Positions 22,010 to 32,440 of a stretch of DNA of 64,000 nucleotides are shown here, piece by piece. The stretch spans positions 558,001 through 622,000 of the forward strand of contig NC_089427.1 in NCBI RefSeq assembly GCF_013426205.1, read 5' to 3'. The notes under the pieces were generated by a model. That model was not told the origin of the DNA, ran no database searches, and saw only the letters and a list, made by a program, of their open reading frames with translations. Position 1 is the stretch's first letter, and every line of letters starts with the position of its first letter. The position numbers and the translations under genes were made by a program. Origin of the DNA: Metarhizium brunneum. Taxonomy: Eukaryota; Ascomycota; Sordariomycetes; Hypocreales; Clavicipitaceae.

Positions 22010-22420
22010 ATGGCCACCGCCACGTTTGCGGAACCGCTGCTCACCATTTCCGCCATGTCCCTCTTGACTGAGGACCTGGCGGCCTCCAAGGCCTTCTATA
22101 CGGATGTTTTTGGCGCGCGCGTGCTCAATGAGGATGCCGAATCGTGCGCCGTCAAGTTCAATAACCTCATTATCAATTTGCTTGCGGCTTCTGCAGGGCA
22201 GGAACTTGTGCAGCCGGCCAAGGTTGCGCCGCCCGAGGCTGGTAAGCGGTTCCAGCTGAGCATCTGGGTGGATGATCTTGATGCTGCCATGGCGAGGCTG
22301 CGGTCCAAGGGGGTCACCTTCTTGTCGGGCCCAGAGGTGAAACCTTGGGGGTTGAAGACTGTGACGTTTGATGATCCGGCCGGACACAACTGGGAGATTG
22401 CGCAGGATGTTACCAAATAA
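22010..22420 (+). CDS. VOC-superfamily (glyoxalase/bleomycin-resistance-like) protein
   Basis: This is a single-domain vicinal-oxygen-chelate protein of 136 residues, starting at ATG 22010 (gtcATGgcc). The open frame continues upstream to 21830, but no conserved sequence is there. The fold pattern is clear: a first beta-alpha-beta module with LLTEDLAASKAFYTDVFGARVLNED, then FQLSIWVDDLDAAMARLRSKGV, then the strand TVTFDDPAGHNWEIAQ with the terminal metal-ligand Glu. The first conserved metal-ligand position is not a canonical His, so it may be a binding protein rather than an enzyme. Bacterial-looking members of this type are widespread in fungi; the substrate is unknown. It sits between two MARVEL genes on the opposite strand. 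Confidence 0.85.
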   Translation: MATATFAEPLLTISAMSLLTEDLAASKAFYTDVFGARVLNEDAESCAVKFNNLIINLLAASAGQELVQPAKVAPPEAGKRFQLSIWVDDLDAAMARLRSKGVTFLSGPEVKPWGLKTVTFDDPAGHNWEIAQDVTK

Positions 22421-22909
22421 ATGTTGAGTGTGTCGAGAATGACATCACAGTCGGCATATCTCGGAAGCACGACTCCATGTTGAAGAAAAATAAAAGGGGG
22501 GAAAGAAAAGACCACATCGAATATTATTTGTAGCCGAATCTTTTGAAATCTTGAAGCCCTGACAAAACTGTCCCTCGAAGTCATGAACCAAAAAAAGGCC
22601 CCCGTTACCCATTTCATCGCATAAATTTCACGTCCAGACTTGCAACTTCTCATGCCTAATATTGTTTCGCCACGGAACCAATTCGAGCGAGGGTATCAAT
22701 CTCCTCCGTACACTAGCTCCAAGTACAATTACCAAGCACTGCACGAACCATATCCAAGGAAAAAGAGAAGACAAAAAAAAAACCAAAATGCGCAGACGCC
22801 ATACTGATTATCGACAATGTTTCTGTTTGACATTGACTAATTAAATTGCGTCATAATCGCTCGAGATCGGCGTACAGTATGGTGTGTACTACGAGTTTCG
22901 TTCAGGATG
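22421..22909. other. Intergenic (convergent 3' flanks), no gene seen
   Basis: These are the 3' flanks of the VOC gene and the second MARVEL gene. The stretch is A-rich in places (22480-22510, 22740-22790), as expected for 3' untranslated DNA. Confidence 0.5.
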
Positions 22910-23534
22910 TTAGGCTCCAGGATAAGTCTGAGCGGTCTGAGTGGTCATTTGGTTGCCGGTGCTGTCGGCATTGGCGCCCTTCCTGAAGCCGTGTTTGAGA
23001 AGTGCGAGTAGCTCAAAGACCGTAAGGGTTGTGAACATGGCCCAGATGAAGAAGCCAAAGGCCGTAGCAGCCTGTGCCGATCTGTAGATGCTGCAGAAAG
23101 CATTATTGCCGCTGCAGGTACCAGCACCAAGGAAAGCGGCAAGGGCGATGGAGCCGGCAAACCAGAAGAGAGTGCTGATACCCAATAAAGCTAGAGCAAT
23201 GATGCTATGGTACAGGGAAGACAGGAAGCGAGGGAAAACGCCAAGGTAGACGAGGACAAGGATGGTCCAGATGGTGTTGAAGAGCATGAAGTTGACCTGT
23301 GACGGAGAGCTGGAGTAGTGCGAGTAACCCCAACCATAGTAGGCGCTACCACTCGTCGAATTGACAACTGTGAAATTGTCACAAGTGAGCAGGACGGTTC
23401 AAAAATGGCATCTCCCAAGTCGAGTCGACTCCATGGGGATATTACGTACCATATGCTAGAAGGCCCAACGAAATGATGTCGAACAGAGCAATGCCGCCGA
23501 AGAGGGCCAGCTTGAGAATGCCGGGAATCTCCAT
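22910..23534 (-). CDS. MARVEL-domain membrane protein (180 aa)
   Basis: This is a four-helix MARVEL-type membrane protein resembling fungal Nce102-like proteins of the plasma membrane. Exons 23450..23534 and 22910..23367 join with phase 1 (83-nt intring region from a GTACGT donor to a CACAG acceptor). The first helix is in exon 1 (MEIPGILKLALFGGIALFDI). It is followed by an extracellular loop rich in Ser/Tyr (NSTSGSAYYGWGYSHYSSS) and helices LFNTIWTILVLVYLGVF, SIIALALLGISTLFWFAGSIALAAF and FGFFIWAMFTTLTVFELLALL. A CSGNNAFC pair in the second loop could form a disulphide. The C-terminus is short and polar, unlike the His/Arg tail of the neighbouring MARVEL protein at 18844-19545. Confidence 0.83.
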
Positions 23535-26500
23535 TGTGCGTGGTTGTACGAATTATTCACCTGGGGACGAAGTGATTAGATCATGGGGGCTTTTGTTGGG
23601 ATGGCGCGAAAAGAGGGCAGCTCCAGACGAGGACGGTGAAATTTACCAGAGCAGGACACTTGATGCAGGGCGATGTTCAAGTTCTTATCGCGGGAAGGAG
23701 CGGCGGACGCGACTTATGATGACAGCAGACGTCGACGGATGGATGCGAATGGCGCGTTCAGATAGCTTGAGGAAGGAAGGATGCGGCAGCTAGCGGTACG
23801 AATGTCATGCAGCGAGGGCCCTGCTGGTCTTATAGCCGGATGCAAGTGGGAAAAGAGGATGTGACGAGGATTCTTCAGCTTTTTGAAATGTGACCTGCGA
23901 GAGAATGCGACTGACTGGGGTACGGCTGCAAGGAGGGGGGCAGTGTCCCGTAGCTGTCAAGCTTCAGATGTCCCAAGGTTTGCAAGCTTAGAAACAGGCT
24001 TCCGACAGGCGACAAGCCAGCCCACGGGAGCCACATGTGCAGGCCGGTGGCGCTAACAGCAAAAAGGCGAATCTGAACGCCTCGAACCACTCCCTCATCA
24101 TCCATTCGTGAGTATTTCACCACAGAAGCCGAGCCTAAACGATGTGGCGCCAAACTGTTTGCCAGCTCGAGACCCCATCAGACAATCACGCCGGAGAACT
24201 ACTAAGGATTGCCATCACTCATTGTCCCCTTTCTCCTTGGCTGTTCACGAAGCTGACACGCCCCTTTCCGACCACACTTTGGGCTGACTGAAGCTGAACG
24301 AAATCCGATGTCGCCCCCGACTGTCGATGAAGCTGCTTAGATTGCAGAGACTGAAGAACAAGGAGCTCAGGCTCAGCCTGTTTTCTGTGGCGTCATCAGC
24401 TTGTCCCCTACCCACTTTGACGCAGGTCTGCTGTTGTACTACTAACAACCCCAGCTCTTCCCGACAAGCCTTGGCCAGCACCAACCCAACGCCAAACGCG
24501 AGCCGAACCAACAAAGAGGTCGAATATGCAGGGAAAGACAATGGCTTGCATGTCGATGGCAGTTGTCTCAAATTCGCTCTGCTGCTGAAAGAAGTCGCAT
24601 TTGAGATTAGAATATGTAGGGCACCTGGTGCTTGGTCTATCGGGATAACGGCAAACGATGGACCGTCAGGAACCACACCAGCCGACACCACCGTGCTTCG
24701 CTCCACCGCATCAGCCCTACGTTATGTACACATTCTACATATGTACTACTATTAGACACGGACCTTTTCCCTGACCGCTAAAAACGACGACGTGCGACGT
24801 GTTGAGGTCCGAGAATAGCTCACGTGGGTTAGTGAGTGCCCCCGCTTGTATTGCACTCATCTGGCTAGACAAGCGCCGAGGCATTCCAAGTGGCGTCGAC
24901 ATATTCAGACCAGGCTGTTTGCTGTGATCCGAGGCCTTCACGCGGCAATCATGGCGCAGCGCGGCCGGGACGCACTGGTGATGCCCCAGTGAGGTCATGA
25001 GACAGGGATGGCCGGTAGCAATGCGCCTTTGTAGTCGTGGAGCATGCCGTTACCGGATCTGGACCGCTCTTGTTTGTTCCTGTCAATCATTCCACGCCGA
25101 CAATTGCAGCTTTTGAAACGCTCACCATGATAAATTTGCTATCATCATGCAAGCATGTTGCGTAAGGGCCGCGGCAGGGAGTGAAGGTCCATTGTGAAAG
25201 TCGATGACAGAACCAAGGGCTAATTTGGGGTCCAGCCCCTCCCATGTCATGATGTGGAACGTAAAGGATCCATGTCGGCTTGAGGACCCGGAACCCAAAT
25301 TCATCCCTACTGTGCTCTTGAGTCTTGACATAACCTGCAAGATTACGTCAAGAGAGCAAAAGTTCATGCTTTCGATGCAAAGCACACCCGGTTCGGAATG
25401 CCCGAGTCTGCCTGGCCGTTGGCGGAAGGAGCCGCGTCGCGCTGTTCCTCAAATGGTACGAACCTGAGAAGTTCAATCTTGTTCCGTTTGAGTGCAGATC
25501 GAAACTCGTCCCGGGTCATGGAGCGGGTGAAGGAGCGAAAGCCGTTGGAATAGGTGCTAGTATCAGACTGGTCATTGGGACAGCTTCTCGTCGTCTTAGC
25601 GTGAGGCCGCTGGATGAAGCTGAAATGAACTAGCACTTGCTATTTCCCAGGATGGACCCTCGATAATTTGGAGCAGCATCTGCCCGGATATTAGTACTAG
25701 TATACTTGTCAGCAAATGGGCAACTGGGCTCGACTAGGGACATTTCACACGTGCCAAACGGAGCACAAATGACGGCGTTTGTGGCCAGCAACGGACACCA
25801 GCGTTCTAGTTGGCATCATGGTACCCCGCAATCGGTACCCAAGGTCTGGTAGTGTCTGGTCTGGACAGACGAGCAGCGAGCCGACCGGACGGCCTGTCTG
25901 CCATGGACCTCGAGCACACGTGAGTGGCTCCAGTTGTCGGCGTGTTACGAGGTCGAAAACCCAGTGCCAGAGGCAGAAGTAGACAATGGGAGGTGGTTTC
26001 TCACGGTTCAACGCATTGCGAACCACCCTCGCACCTTCTGGGTACATCTATAACGCCGTCACATGGACTGTTGGATAGTCTGCTTGGCTGCTCGATTACA
26101 CTGCACCCATGAATTTTTCACGACCCGTAGCCGAGAAGAAGTATCAAGGACCGATTAGCCGTCGTCAGTTGCGAGATAGGCGAGATACACCTGTCAAGTA
26201 CGGCCAGGTTCAGTTCCATATATCCTTTATGGAGACACTAAACGATATATTCATGCTTGGCGTTGTATACGGCGTCACGGCTTCTCCATCTACTAGGCAC
26301 TATCTACAGCGTCCCCATAGCTAATATACAGAGCTGGTGCTACTTTGATTATCAGTAGGCTGTGGCAAAGCCCGGCTGCTTCAACATGCTGCGTCACCTC
26401 CACGGTCCTTCTGTACTACGGACGCCATGAATGGCGGAAACTAGGGAAAAGAATATGCAGACGCATCTTGTCCCTCGCGCCATGCAGCACAACCACAGAG

Positions 26501-26628
26501 TTTATCCATGCAAACGTGCCCTTTATTCTCCACGGGTAACCAAAACCCTCTGCCGTAATCTCCCGCCTCAGGGGCAGACACGCACTCCAGGCTGATGCTA
26601 CACGCCGCCGACTACATTGCCCTCGATT
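23535..26628. other. Gene-poor region, no gene seen
   Basis: In 3.1 kb I find no frame with a recognisable motif. The ATG frame at 24327-24755 and its antisense partner 24245-24706 have unremarkable composition and no splice-joined partner. CACGTG occurs near 24824. Confidence 0.55.
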
Positions 26629-28393
26629 TCACGCGAATTGTAGTTCTGGATTCGGAATAGCCGCTCTCGCTTTCCACACTTGCGCCAAGTCGGCCCTGAT
26701 GGCGGAAGCAACAGCATATGCGATGCCTATGTGGTCCAAAAGTGCGCCGACTCGGTCGCGCTGCCATTGGCGGCATGATCGTGCGCCGGCAATTCGCAAA
26801 GGGAACAAGAACAGGACCGGCGACAGTGCCGTGTGATTCAGTCCAGTATCCGTGAGGGCTAGAATGGCGCAGACGTGTTGCGCTACCGTGGCTGGGTCGA
26901 GAGCCGGGACTGGCAGGTTACGTCGCTGCCAATGGGGCAGCTCGTAGTCGAAAACGCCAGAGAGATAGATGCTGATGGAGGCGTAGAAAACACGAGCCAA
27001 AAGCGTACTTGGGTCTGCGGCACAGTGTCTGATGTTCTCTGGGTCCTTGTTTGAAGTGGAGGATGTGCTGGGTGACGGGAGCGCGGCATCTGGAATATAG
27101 GCTGCGCTCCAGCTGCGCAAGGCTTCGCGGAGAAGATGTCCGTCTTGTGATATGGCCATGGCATCGGAATCGGATGGAGGCATATCCTGAGAAGAGCCTT
27201 GCCCTTGTATGAACGCCTCCGCTCTGCTTTAGAGTTAGTGCGTGGTTTTTCTTTCCCGGGGAGGTAGAGCAGGGTAAGCGACAACACAGGCGTGCCATGT
27301 GGTTACAAAGGGTTCTCACAACTGACCTTACACGAAGACTCGAACACATGACCATGATGTCTAGTAGCGAGTCCAACGAGGTCCATGTGTTTTTGCTTCC
27401 GGCGAGATGCTCCTCGTCGGTCCACATGTCTCGCGACAAGGAGACCCATTCCGGCTCCGTAAGAAAGGTCGGCTCGTTGAACAGAATGGACCTGCTGACT
27501 TCGAATATTCTCGCCTGTATGAAGAAGGCAAATCCAGGGCCGGACCGGCATGAGGTTGGGCCACTATGCTTGAGCGCCATGGATGTGCCGTGGATGATGT
27601 GCTGCTGCCACCCGTGGCCCGTGACATCGTTCATGAGCTGCGTGCATCAATATCTCTCGTTTCTTTGCATCGAATGTAGGTCAAACTGCTCACCTCGAAA
27701 ACGCCAAGAAAGAATGTCGTCCACAGAATGCAAACACGCTGGTTTTCGTGCCTCGGCAGACGTGGGCTGGTGCCTAGGTTCATGCCATCAATCGCTTCTC
27801 GTAGGCCTTGGATGGAATACGAGTAATGCTGGAAAGCGATTGACAAGGCCTCCCGCTTCGAGGACGCACGCTGATGGTTCAATTTCCCCGCGTACATTGC
27901 ACCGACGGCCAAGATTGCGTTGAAGAGGTGGCTTCCTTTGCGAGAGTGTAGGTCAGCGAGCTGCTTGACCTCGTCGCCGGCGGTGCGCACGCGGCCGGTG
28001 AAGCTGTTCGCCCTGGTGAAGGCGTCGAAGAAGCTCATGTAGTTGCATGTTTGGTCTGTGAGGCATTCAGGACGCGGCAAGTAGCTCCTTCGACGAGATG
28101 TGCTCTGCGACTCAGCCTCATCATTTTGCGACCAGTTTGTTGCCGTCTTCTGCTTGCCTCTCTCGACGAGGATCAACTTGGCGGCAGCATTCCGCGCCGG
28201 ATATGCGCATGCGACGCGTCGACGAGCGCAATTGCTACAAGGAACATGGCCAGAACACTTGGTCGTGTGAGATGCGTCCCAACGCAAGACGAGGCTGCGG
28301 GTTGAGTTGCGGCTGGCTTACTTTGAGATGGCTTGCTGAGCAGGCGCAACACCGGGATCGATTGGTACGCAGATCAAACGGTCCCAGCGGCAT
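26629..28393 (-). CDS. Zn2Cys6 transcription factor, four exons
   Basis: This is a fungal-specific binuclear zinc cluster regulator, presumably nuclear, with unknown targets. Exons in transcription order: 28322..28393, 27694..28257, 27327..27637, 26629..27223, giving 513 residues. The zinc cluster is only complete after splicing intron 1: CCACSASHLK in exon 1 joins CSGHVPCSNCARRRVAC in exon 2, giving C-x2-C-x6-C-x5-C-x2-C-x6-C. A Lys/Arg-rich linker follows. The middle region begins TCNYMSFFDAFTRANSFTGR and has the helical pattern of fungal-TF domains (SHLFNAILAVGAMYAG, AFQHYSYSIQGLREAI, CILWTTFFLGVFELMN). The remainder resembles regulators annotated as sterol-uptake or C6 proteins. The exon 3 to 4 junction needs the GTCAGT donor at 27326 to keep frame. 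No neighbouring pathway is evident. Confidence 0.87.
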
Positions 28394-29554
28394 TTCTGGG
28401 GGTTAATAGTCGTCAACTGTGTTCTGGATGCTCATCGGCAGTCACTTGTCAACCGACATCCGGGACGATGATGAAGAAGTGGAAGCAGTTGGAGAAGGAT
28501 AGCGTGACGCGGCGTCAGATGGAGCTTCTTTGCGCAGCCACATGACGCTACTCCGTACAGGCGGCAGCATTTGACGCCCGTAATATTCAATTGCAGCCTG
28601 GCAGCACAAAATGCCTCGCTTGTTTTACGCTTTTCGAATTTGTATCCAGGAACGTATACAGGAAAGATTTTGTCATGACAATTTTCTCTTCTTGGCGTAT
28701 GGGGACACCATCATGGTCATAGCCCCCAATCACATACATGCCTTGCCAGAAATGCCGACAGAATCTTTAGCATCTACATACTTGGAAGAAGTTGAATTCC
28801 GACCTCATCTTGATCCCATCTCATTCAAGGATGGACTGCGGAAACCGCCTCGTTTGTCTCCGATGCGAGGGTTCGAGCCAGTTTTGTCCAATCACAATCT
28901 GCTCACATACACGCCCAGTCCCATGCTGCACCAAGCAGAACCGATGCCGTGTCGCCGATTTTGATCTTTATGTTGGCCATGATTCATTGAGATTGTCAAG
29001 CTATTGTGGGAAATTGACCCCAAGGTGAGGAGTATGCCCTTTGAAGTGTAACCTGCAAGGTCGGCATGTGAAACAAGTCAGCCTTTATACCAAGATATTT
29101 ATAACCTTCTTGAAAGACTTTGCCTCAGCAGTTTATTCATTGCCTAGTGAAGCAACAATAGTATCAACTACACTCTAGGCTCAGGACCCATGGACGGTCA
29201 AACAAGAGCCTTGTTGCATATTCCGTCAGGGCGGTCCACGCACGCGATGAGAGGAGAAAACACCTTGATAGCAACACAATGGCCATGCATAAGAGGCATG
29301 CATATGCAGAGAGGTTCGTGGCACTGAGCGTTTATGAGCCAGTTGCAGCCCGAACCCCTCAAAACAGTCGTTGCAACGGCAGAGTTGCAACCGTGGGGAC
29401 AAAGCGGCGATGCCATTGTCGACTGGTGACGATATAAGTTCCATCAAGTATCGCCAAGTCCACCTGCTGCTGTCTATCTATGTACGCCACGAGAAACCTG
29501 TGACGTTGTCTGTATTTACACAAGTGAGACCTGCTGTCGTTATCACTGGAAGCC
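28394..29554. other. Intergenic; contains a small Cys-rich frame
   Basis: This is the promoter side of both the Zn2Cys6 gene and the J-domain gene. One exact TACTCCGTA is at 28549. A cysteine-rich frame at 28831-29028 is listed separately; nothing else is recognisable. Confidence 0.55.
28831..29028 (+). CDS. Possible small cysteine-rich peptide (65 aa)
   Basis: I do not recognise this frame. From ATG 28831 it encodes 65 residues with nine cysteines (CGNRLVCLRC, FCPITIC, PVPCCTKQNRC and one near the end), a density unusual for chance. There is no signal peptide in this exon; an upstream exon would be needed, and the frame is open (without ATG) back to 28792 with a short hydrophobic run. The spacing C-x5-C-x2-C-x6-C-x4-C-x6-CC-x6-C does not match the hydrophobin or defensin patterns I know. 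An overlapping ATG frame (28611-28964) competes with it. Confidence 0.2.
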   Translation: MDCGNRLVCLRCEGSSQFCPITICSHTRPVPCCTKQNRCRVADFDLYVGHDSLRLSSYCGKLTPR

Positions 29555-30289
29555 ATGTTCACCGCCAGGACATTCCACAGAGCCTCGCACATATACCATG
29601 GCTCGAGGAGCTCCAACACCAGACGACGACATTCGCTGTCCTCCCTACGGCAGCCAGGGCTGCCCGAGTGGCCGGCCAGCTCTGCTCCTACACCCCATGA
29701 GATCCTGGGGGTTGCTCCTGGCGCCCCGTACTCCAAGGACAGGTTCAACCAGCTTGTGAAGATGTACCACCCCGACATGTCGGGTGCGGACGCGCGAGTC
29801 CGTCATCTCCCGCAGTCGGTTCGCCTGGAGCGATACCGGCTCATCGTCGCAGCGCACAATCTGCTCAGCGATCCGTCCTACCGGCGGTTATACGAGTCGC
29901 ACCGTCAGGGCTGGGTGTATCCTGGGCCGTTCACTGGCCGCCAAGGCGACAATCGCCACGGTTTTTCTTCAAAAGACGGCACCGCGCAGAGCTCGCCGAG
30001 TCCGATGCGTCAACGGCCCATATATGCTTCGAATGCGACCGTGGCGATACTCCTGGTTGCGTTCGGCATGTTGGGGGCGGCCCTGCAGTTCAAACGACTG
30101 GCTGCAAGTAGACGCGACATCAGGAGGCTTGAGCTGGTGCTGCAGGAGGCCATTCAGGAGGAAATTCAGGCCTGGGCATCGGTATTGCAGGGACAGACAA
30201 AGGACGACCGTATTCTTGCGTTTCTGGCCAGACGGCATGGCGTGCCTCATCAGCTGCAGAGCTGGGCGGCATCTCATGGGAAGCAGTAA
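29555..30289 (+). CDS. J-domain protein with C-terminal membrane helix
   Basis: This is a DnaJ-family Hsp70 co-chaperone, probably of the mitochondrial membrane. It is a single exon of 244 residues. The N-terminal 40 residues are Arg/Ser/His-rich without acidic residues, fitting a mitochondrial presequence. The J domain spans about 46-115 with HEILGVAPGAPYSKDRFNQL, the catalytic HPD in KMYHPDMSG (72-74) and helix IVAAHNLLSDPSYRRLYES. There is no Gly/Phe region or zinc-finger domain, so it is a class C J-protein. A transmembrane helix lies at about 161-179 (ATVAILLVAFGMLGAALQF). It is followed by a charged helix (about 185-210) with coiled-coil character, then a polar tail. The small size fits fungal mitochondrial J-proteins of uncharacterised role. 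Confidence 0.87.
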   Translation: MFTARTFHRASHIYHGSRSSNTRRRHSLSSLRQPGLPEWPASSAPTPHEILGVAPGAPYSKDRFNQLVKMYHPDMSGADARVRHLPQSVRLERYRLIVAAHNLLSDPSYRRLYESHRQGWVYPGPFTGRQGDNRHGFSSKDGTAQSSPSPMRQRPIYASNATVAILLVAFGMLGAALQFKRLAASRRDIRRLELVLQEAIQEEIQAWASVLQGQTKDDRILAFLARRHGVPHQLQSWAASHGKQ

Positions 30290-31011
30290 AAATGTGAATA
30301 GAGCCTTGGTCGTGGAAATTACAAAATGGATATTTATTGTCGGCTACGGGAGATCTATTTTTTTCGTGATTCTATCTCGTTTGTCATGTTCTAGCTTTCT
30401 GTTGGAGCTGTCAGGTCCACGGAGTCACGGACAGCATCAACCCCTTGGTGCCATTTCCAAATAGTGAGGCAGAACGCGGGCGACCGGCTGATTAATTCTG
30501 AAAATTATATTCCTTGATCTTGTGCGACTTGAATGCCGGCGGAATTTGTGTAAACGGCCGGTTTGAACTCCCGGTCGAGGCGCCGAACACAATATCCACT
30601 TTCCTAATCAGGCAATTATCGAGCGAGATTCAAAGCACACCACGCAATGGACTCGTATGCATCGCGTTGGTCATTCAGCCCACAGGAAGAACAAATCATA
30701 GTAAAGCAAATTCGCTTGTGTAATTCAAGCTGACAGCCTGCCTTCCAGACTGCTTGCAAGCTTGCGAAGCTCTGCTGGCAGTTGTGCCGTATCTCGCCGG
30801 ATTGTTGTCATATTCGGCCTAGTTCCGCTTCGTGCTTTGCCGGCTTGACCATGGACTCATGCAAGTATATATCATGAGCTCGGCTCCCTATTGTTACAGA
30901 CTCAAATCATATTATATGTCAGAGTACATCATACTATCATCCTATCGTTAGACTCCTTCCATCTGTGTTATTCACACATTCATAACCCTAGTTGAGCCAA
31001 CCTCCGGAACC
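30290..31011. other. Intergenic, no gene seen
   Basis: This holds the 3' flank of the J-domain gene and the promoter of the PAF-acetylhydrolase-like gene. I see no convincing frame. Confidence 0.5.
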
Positions 31012-32245
31012 ATGAAAACAATACGTTGCCTCATCCTCTCAACAATGGCATCAGCCATCTTGGTACCGCCGCCAGTCGGTCCCTACGATGTCGCCATGAG
31101 AGTCGAATCAATCACCGACCCAAGTCGGCCCGCCGATCCCCTCGATGCAAACAACCATGTGTATGGGCGTCGCATCCTGTTTTCCATCTTCCTACCGGTG
31201 GAAAAGCGAGGCACCCCATGTCCTTCCATGAAAGTCCCCTACATGACGCCCAGAGTGGCTGCAGATTACGGGAGACAGGCTGCGGAAGCCGGCCTCGACG
31301 ATGGGCTGTTTTCCTCCTTTGACATGGAGCTCTGCGACCTGGACAGGCTGAACTCATGTGGAGGGGCCAAGCAGAGACGCAAGGAGTATGCCGTGGCGCT
31401 ATTCACACCTGGCCTTTCAGAATCGCGGCTTTTATACGGGGCGGGTGCGAGATCTCTCGCCAGCCAGGGCTACGTGGTAGTCACTGTCGACCACCCGTAC
31501 GAAGCTGATTTCGTCGAGTTCCCCGACGGGACCGTCATTGTAGGGAGGAACATTTCGGGTGATGACGAGCCGGCCAAAGAAAAAGCCATAAAGGTAAGGG
31601 CTCACAGCTGTCATCGCCGAATCTCTCACGTTAGTAACAATATATATTGACGGCTCGTAGGTCCGGGCTGCCGATTTATCCTTTGTCATCGACCAGCTCC
31701 ACAACCGCACACTCACCAGATCGCTTCTCGACAAGTTCCCCGGGTCCCTGGACCTGGGGAAAATAGCAGTCTATGCGCATTCTGTGGGCGGCGGTGCGGC
31801 GGCGACACTCACCCGAAACGACAAGAGGGTCCTCGGAGGCGTCGACTTTGACGGCCAGCTCGTGGAGCCGATTCGGAGCCAGGGCCTGGACAAGCCGTTT
31901 CTGCTGGCTGGGCGGCAGGGGCACAGCGCCGCGAACTCTACGGACCCGACTTGGAATCAGTTTTGGCCTCGCCTGGCCGGCCCGCGTGTTGAGCTGGCCA
32001 TCGACGGCACGGCTCACGGATCCTACACTGATCGGCCCTTGCTCGTGAGTGCTCTGGGGCTTCCTGATGCTGTACTGGACCGGTTCGCGGGGGATATCGG
32101 GTCTGTCAGGGGCCCGGAACTGGAAAGAATTGTGAACGGTGTGCTGGCGAGCTTCTTTGATTTCGTCTTTTACGGCAAAAGGCAGCTGCTAGTCCGACTG
32201 CCCCGGGTGTACTCTGAAGTTTCAATTACACGTAGCAATTTTTAA
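31012..32245 (+). CDS. Secreted alpha/beta hydrolase, PAF-acetylhydrolase-like
   Basis: This protein resembles platelet-activating-factor acetylhydrolase isoform II, enzymes that cleave short sn-2 acyl groups from phospholipids. Exons 31012..31593 and 31661..32245 join in phase 0 (67-nt intron) to give 388 residues. The N-terminus MKTIRCLILSTMASAILVPP is a plausible signal peptide. The start of the domain has the family PxGPYDVA pattern. The oxyanion-side strand is GYVVVTVDHPYEADF. The nucleophile elbow reads AHSVGGG (Ser about 235), where PAF-AH proteins usually have GHSFGG. The acid is in GGVDFDG (about 256-258) and the His is in GTAHGSYTD (His about 313), matching the PAF-AH G-x-x-H-x-S-x-T-D element. 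The triad is therefore complete, but the first elbow Gly is Ala. It is tail-to-tail with the glycerophosphodiesterase gene, 195 bases apart. Confidence 0.85.
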
Positions 32246-32440
32246 ACCAAGGATAGCTTGTACTTTGGGGTGATATATTTGCAACGTTTATTGAAATCAT
32301 GGACTTGACTGATGTATATCTTTATATGTAAAAAACGGTTATACTTTGATGTGACTTATAATCAGCTCTTTATTTTTAGGTGATATGTATTGCTATTTAA
32401 ATGAAAATATCAGGCACCGCATCATGTCAAACGTCTCTTT

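Noticed and set aside
24327..24755. 142-codon plus-strand frame starting with ATG
   Set aside because: No recognisable domain or leader, and overlapped by an antisense frame of similar length.
28870..28879. GGTTCGAGCC, resembling a tRNA B-box/T-loop
   Set aside because: The flanking bases do not pair as a T-stem and there is no A-box, anticodon arm or acceptor stem at the right distances.
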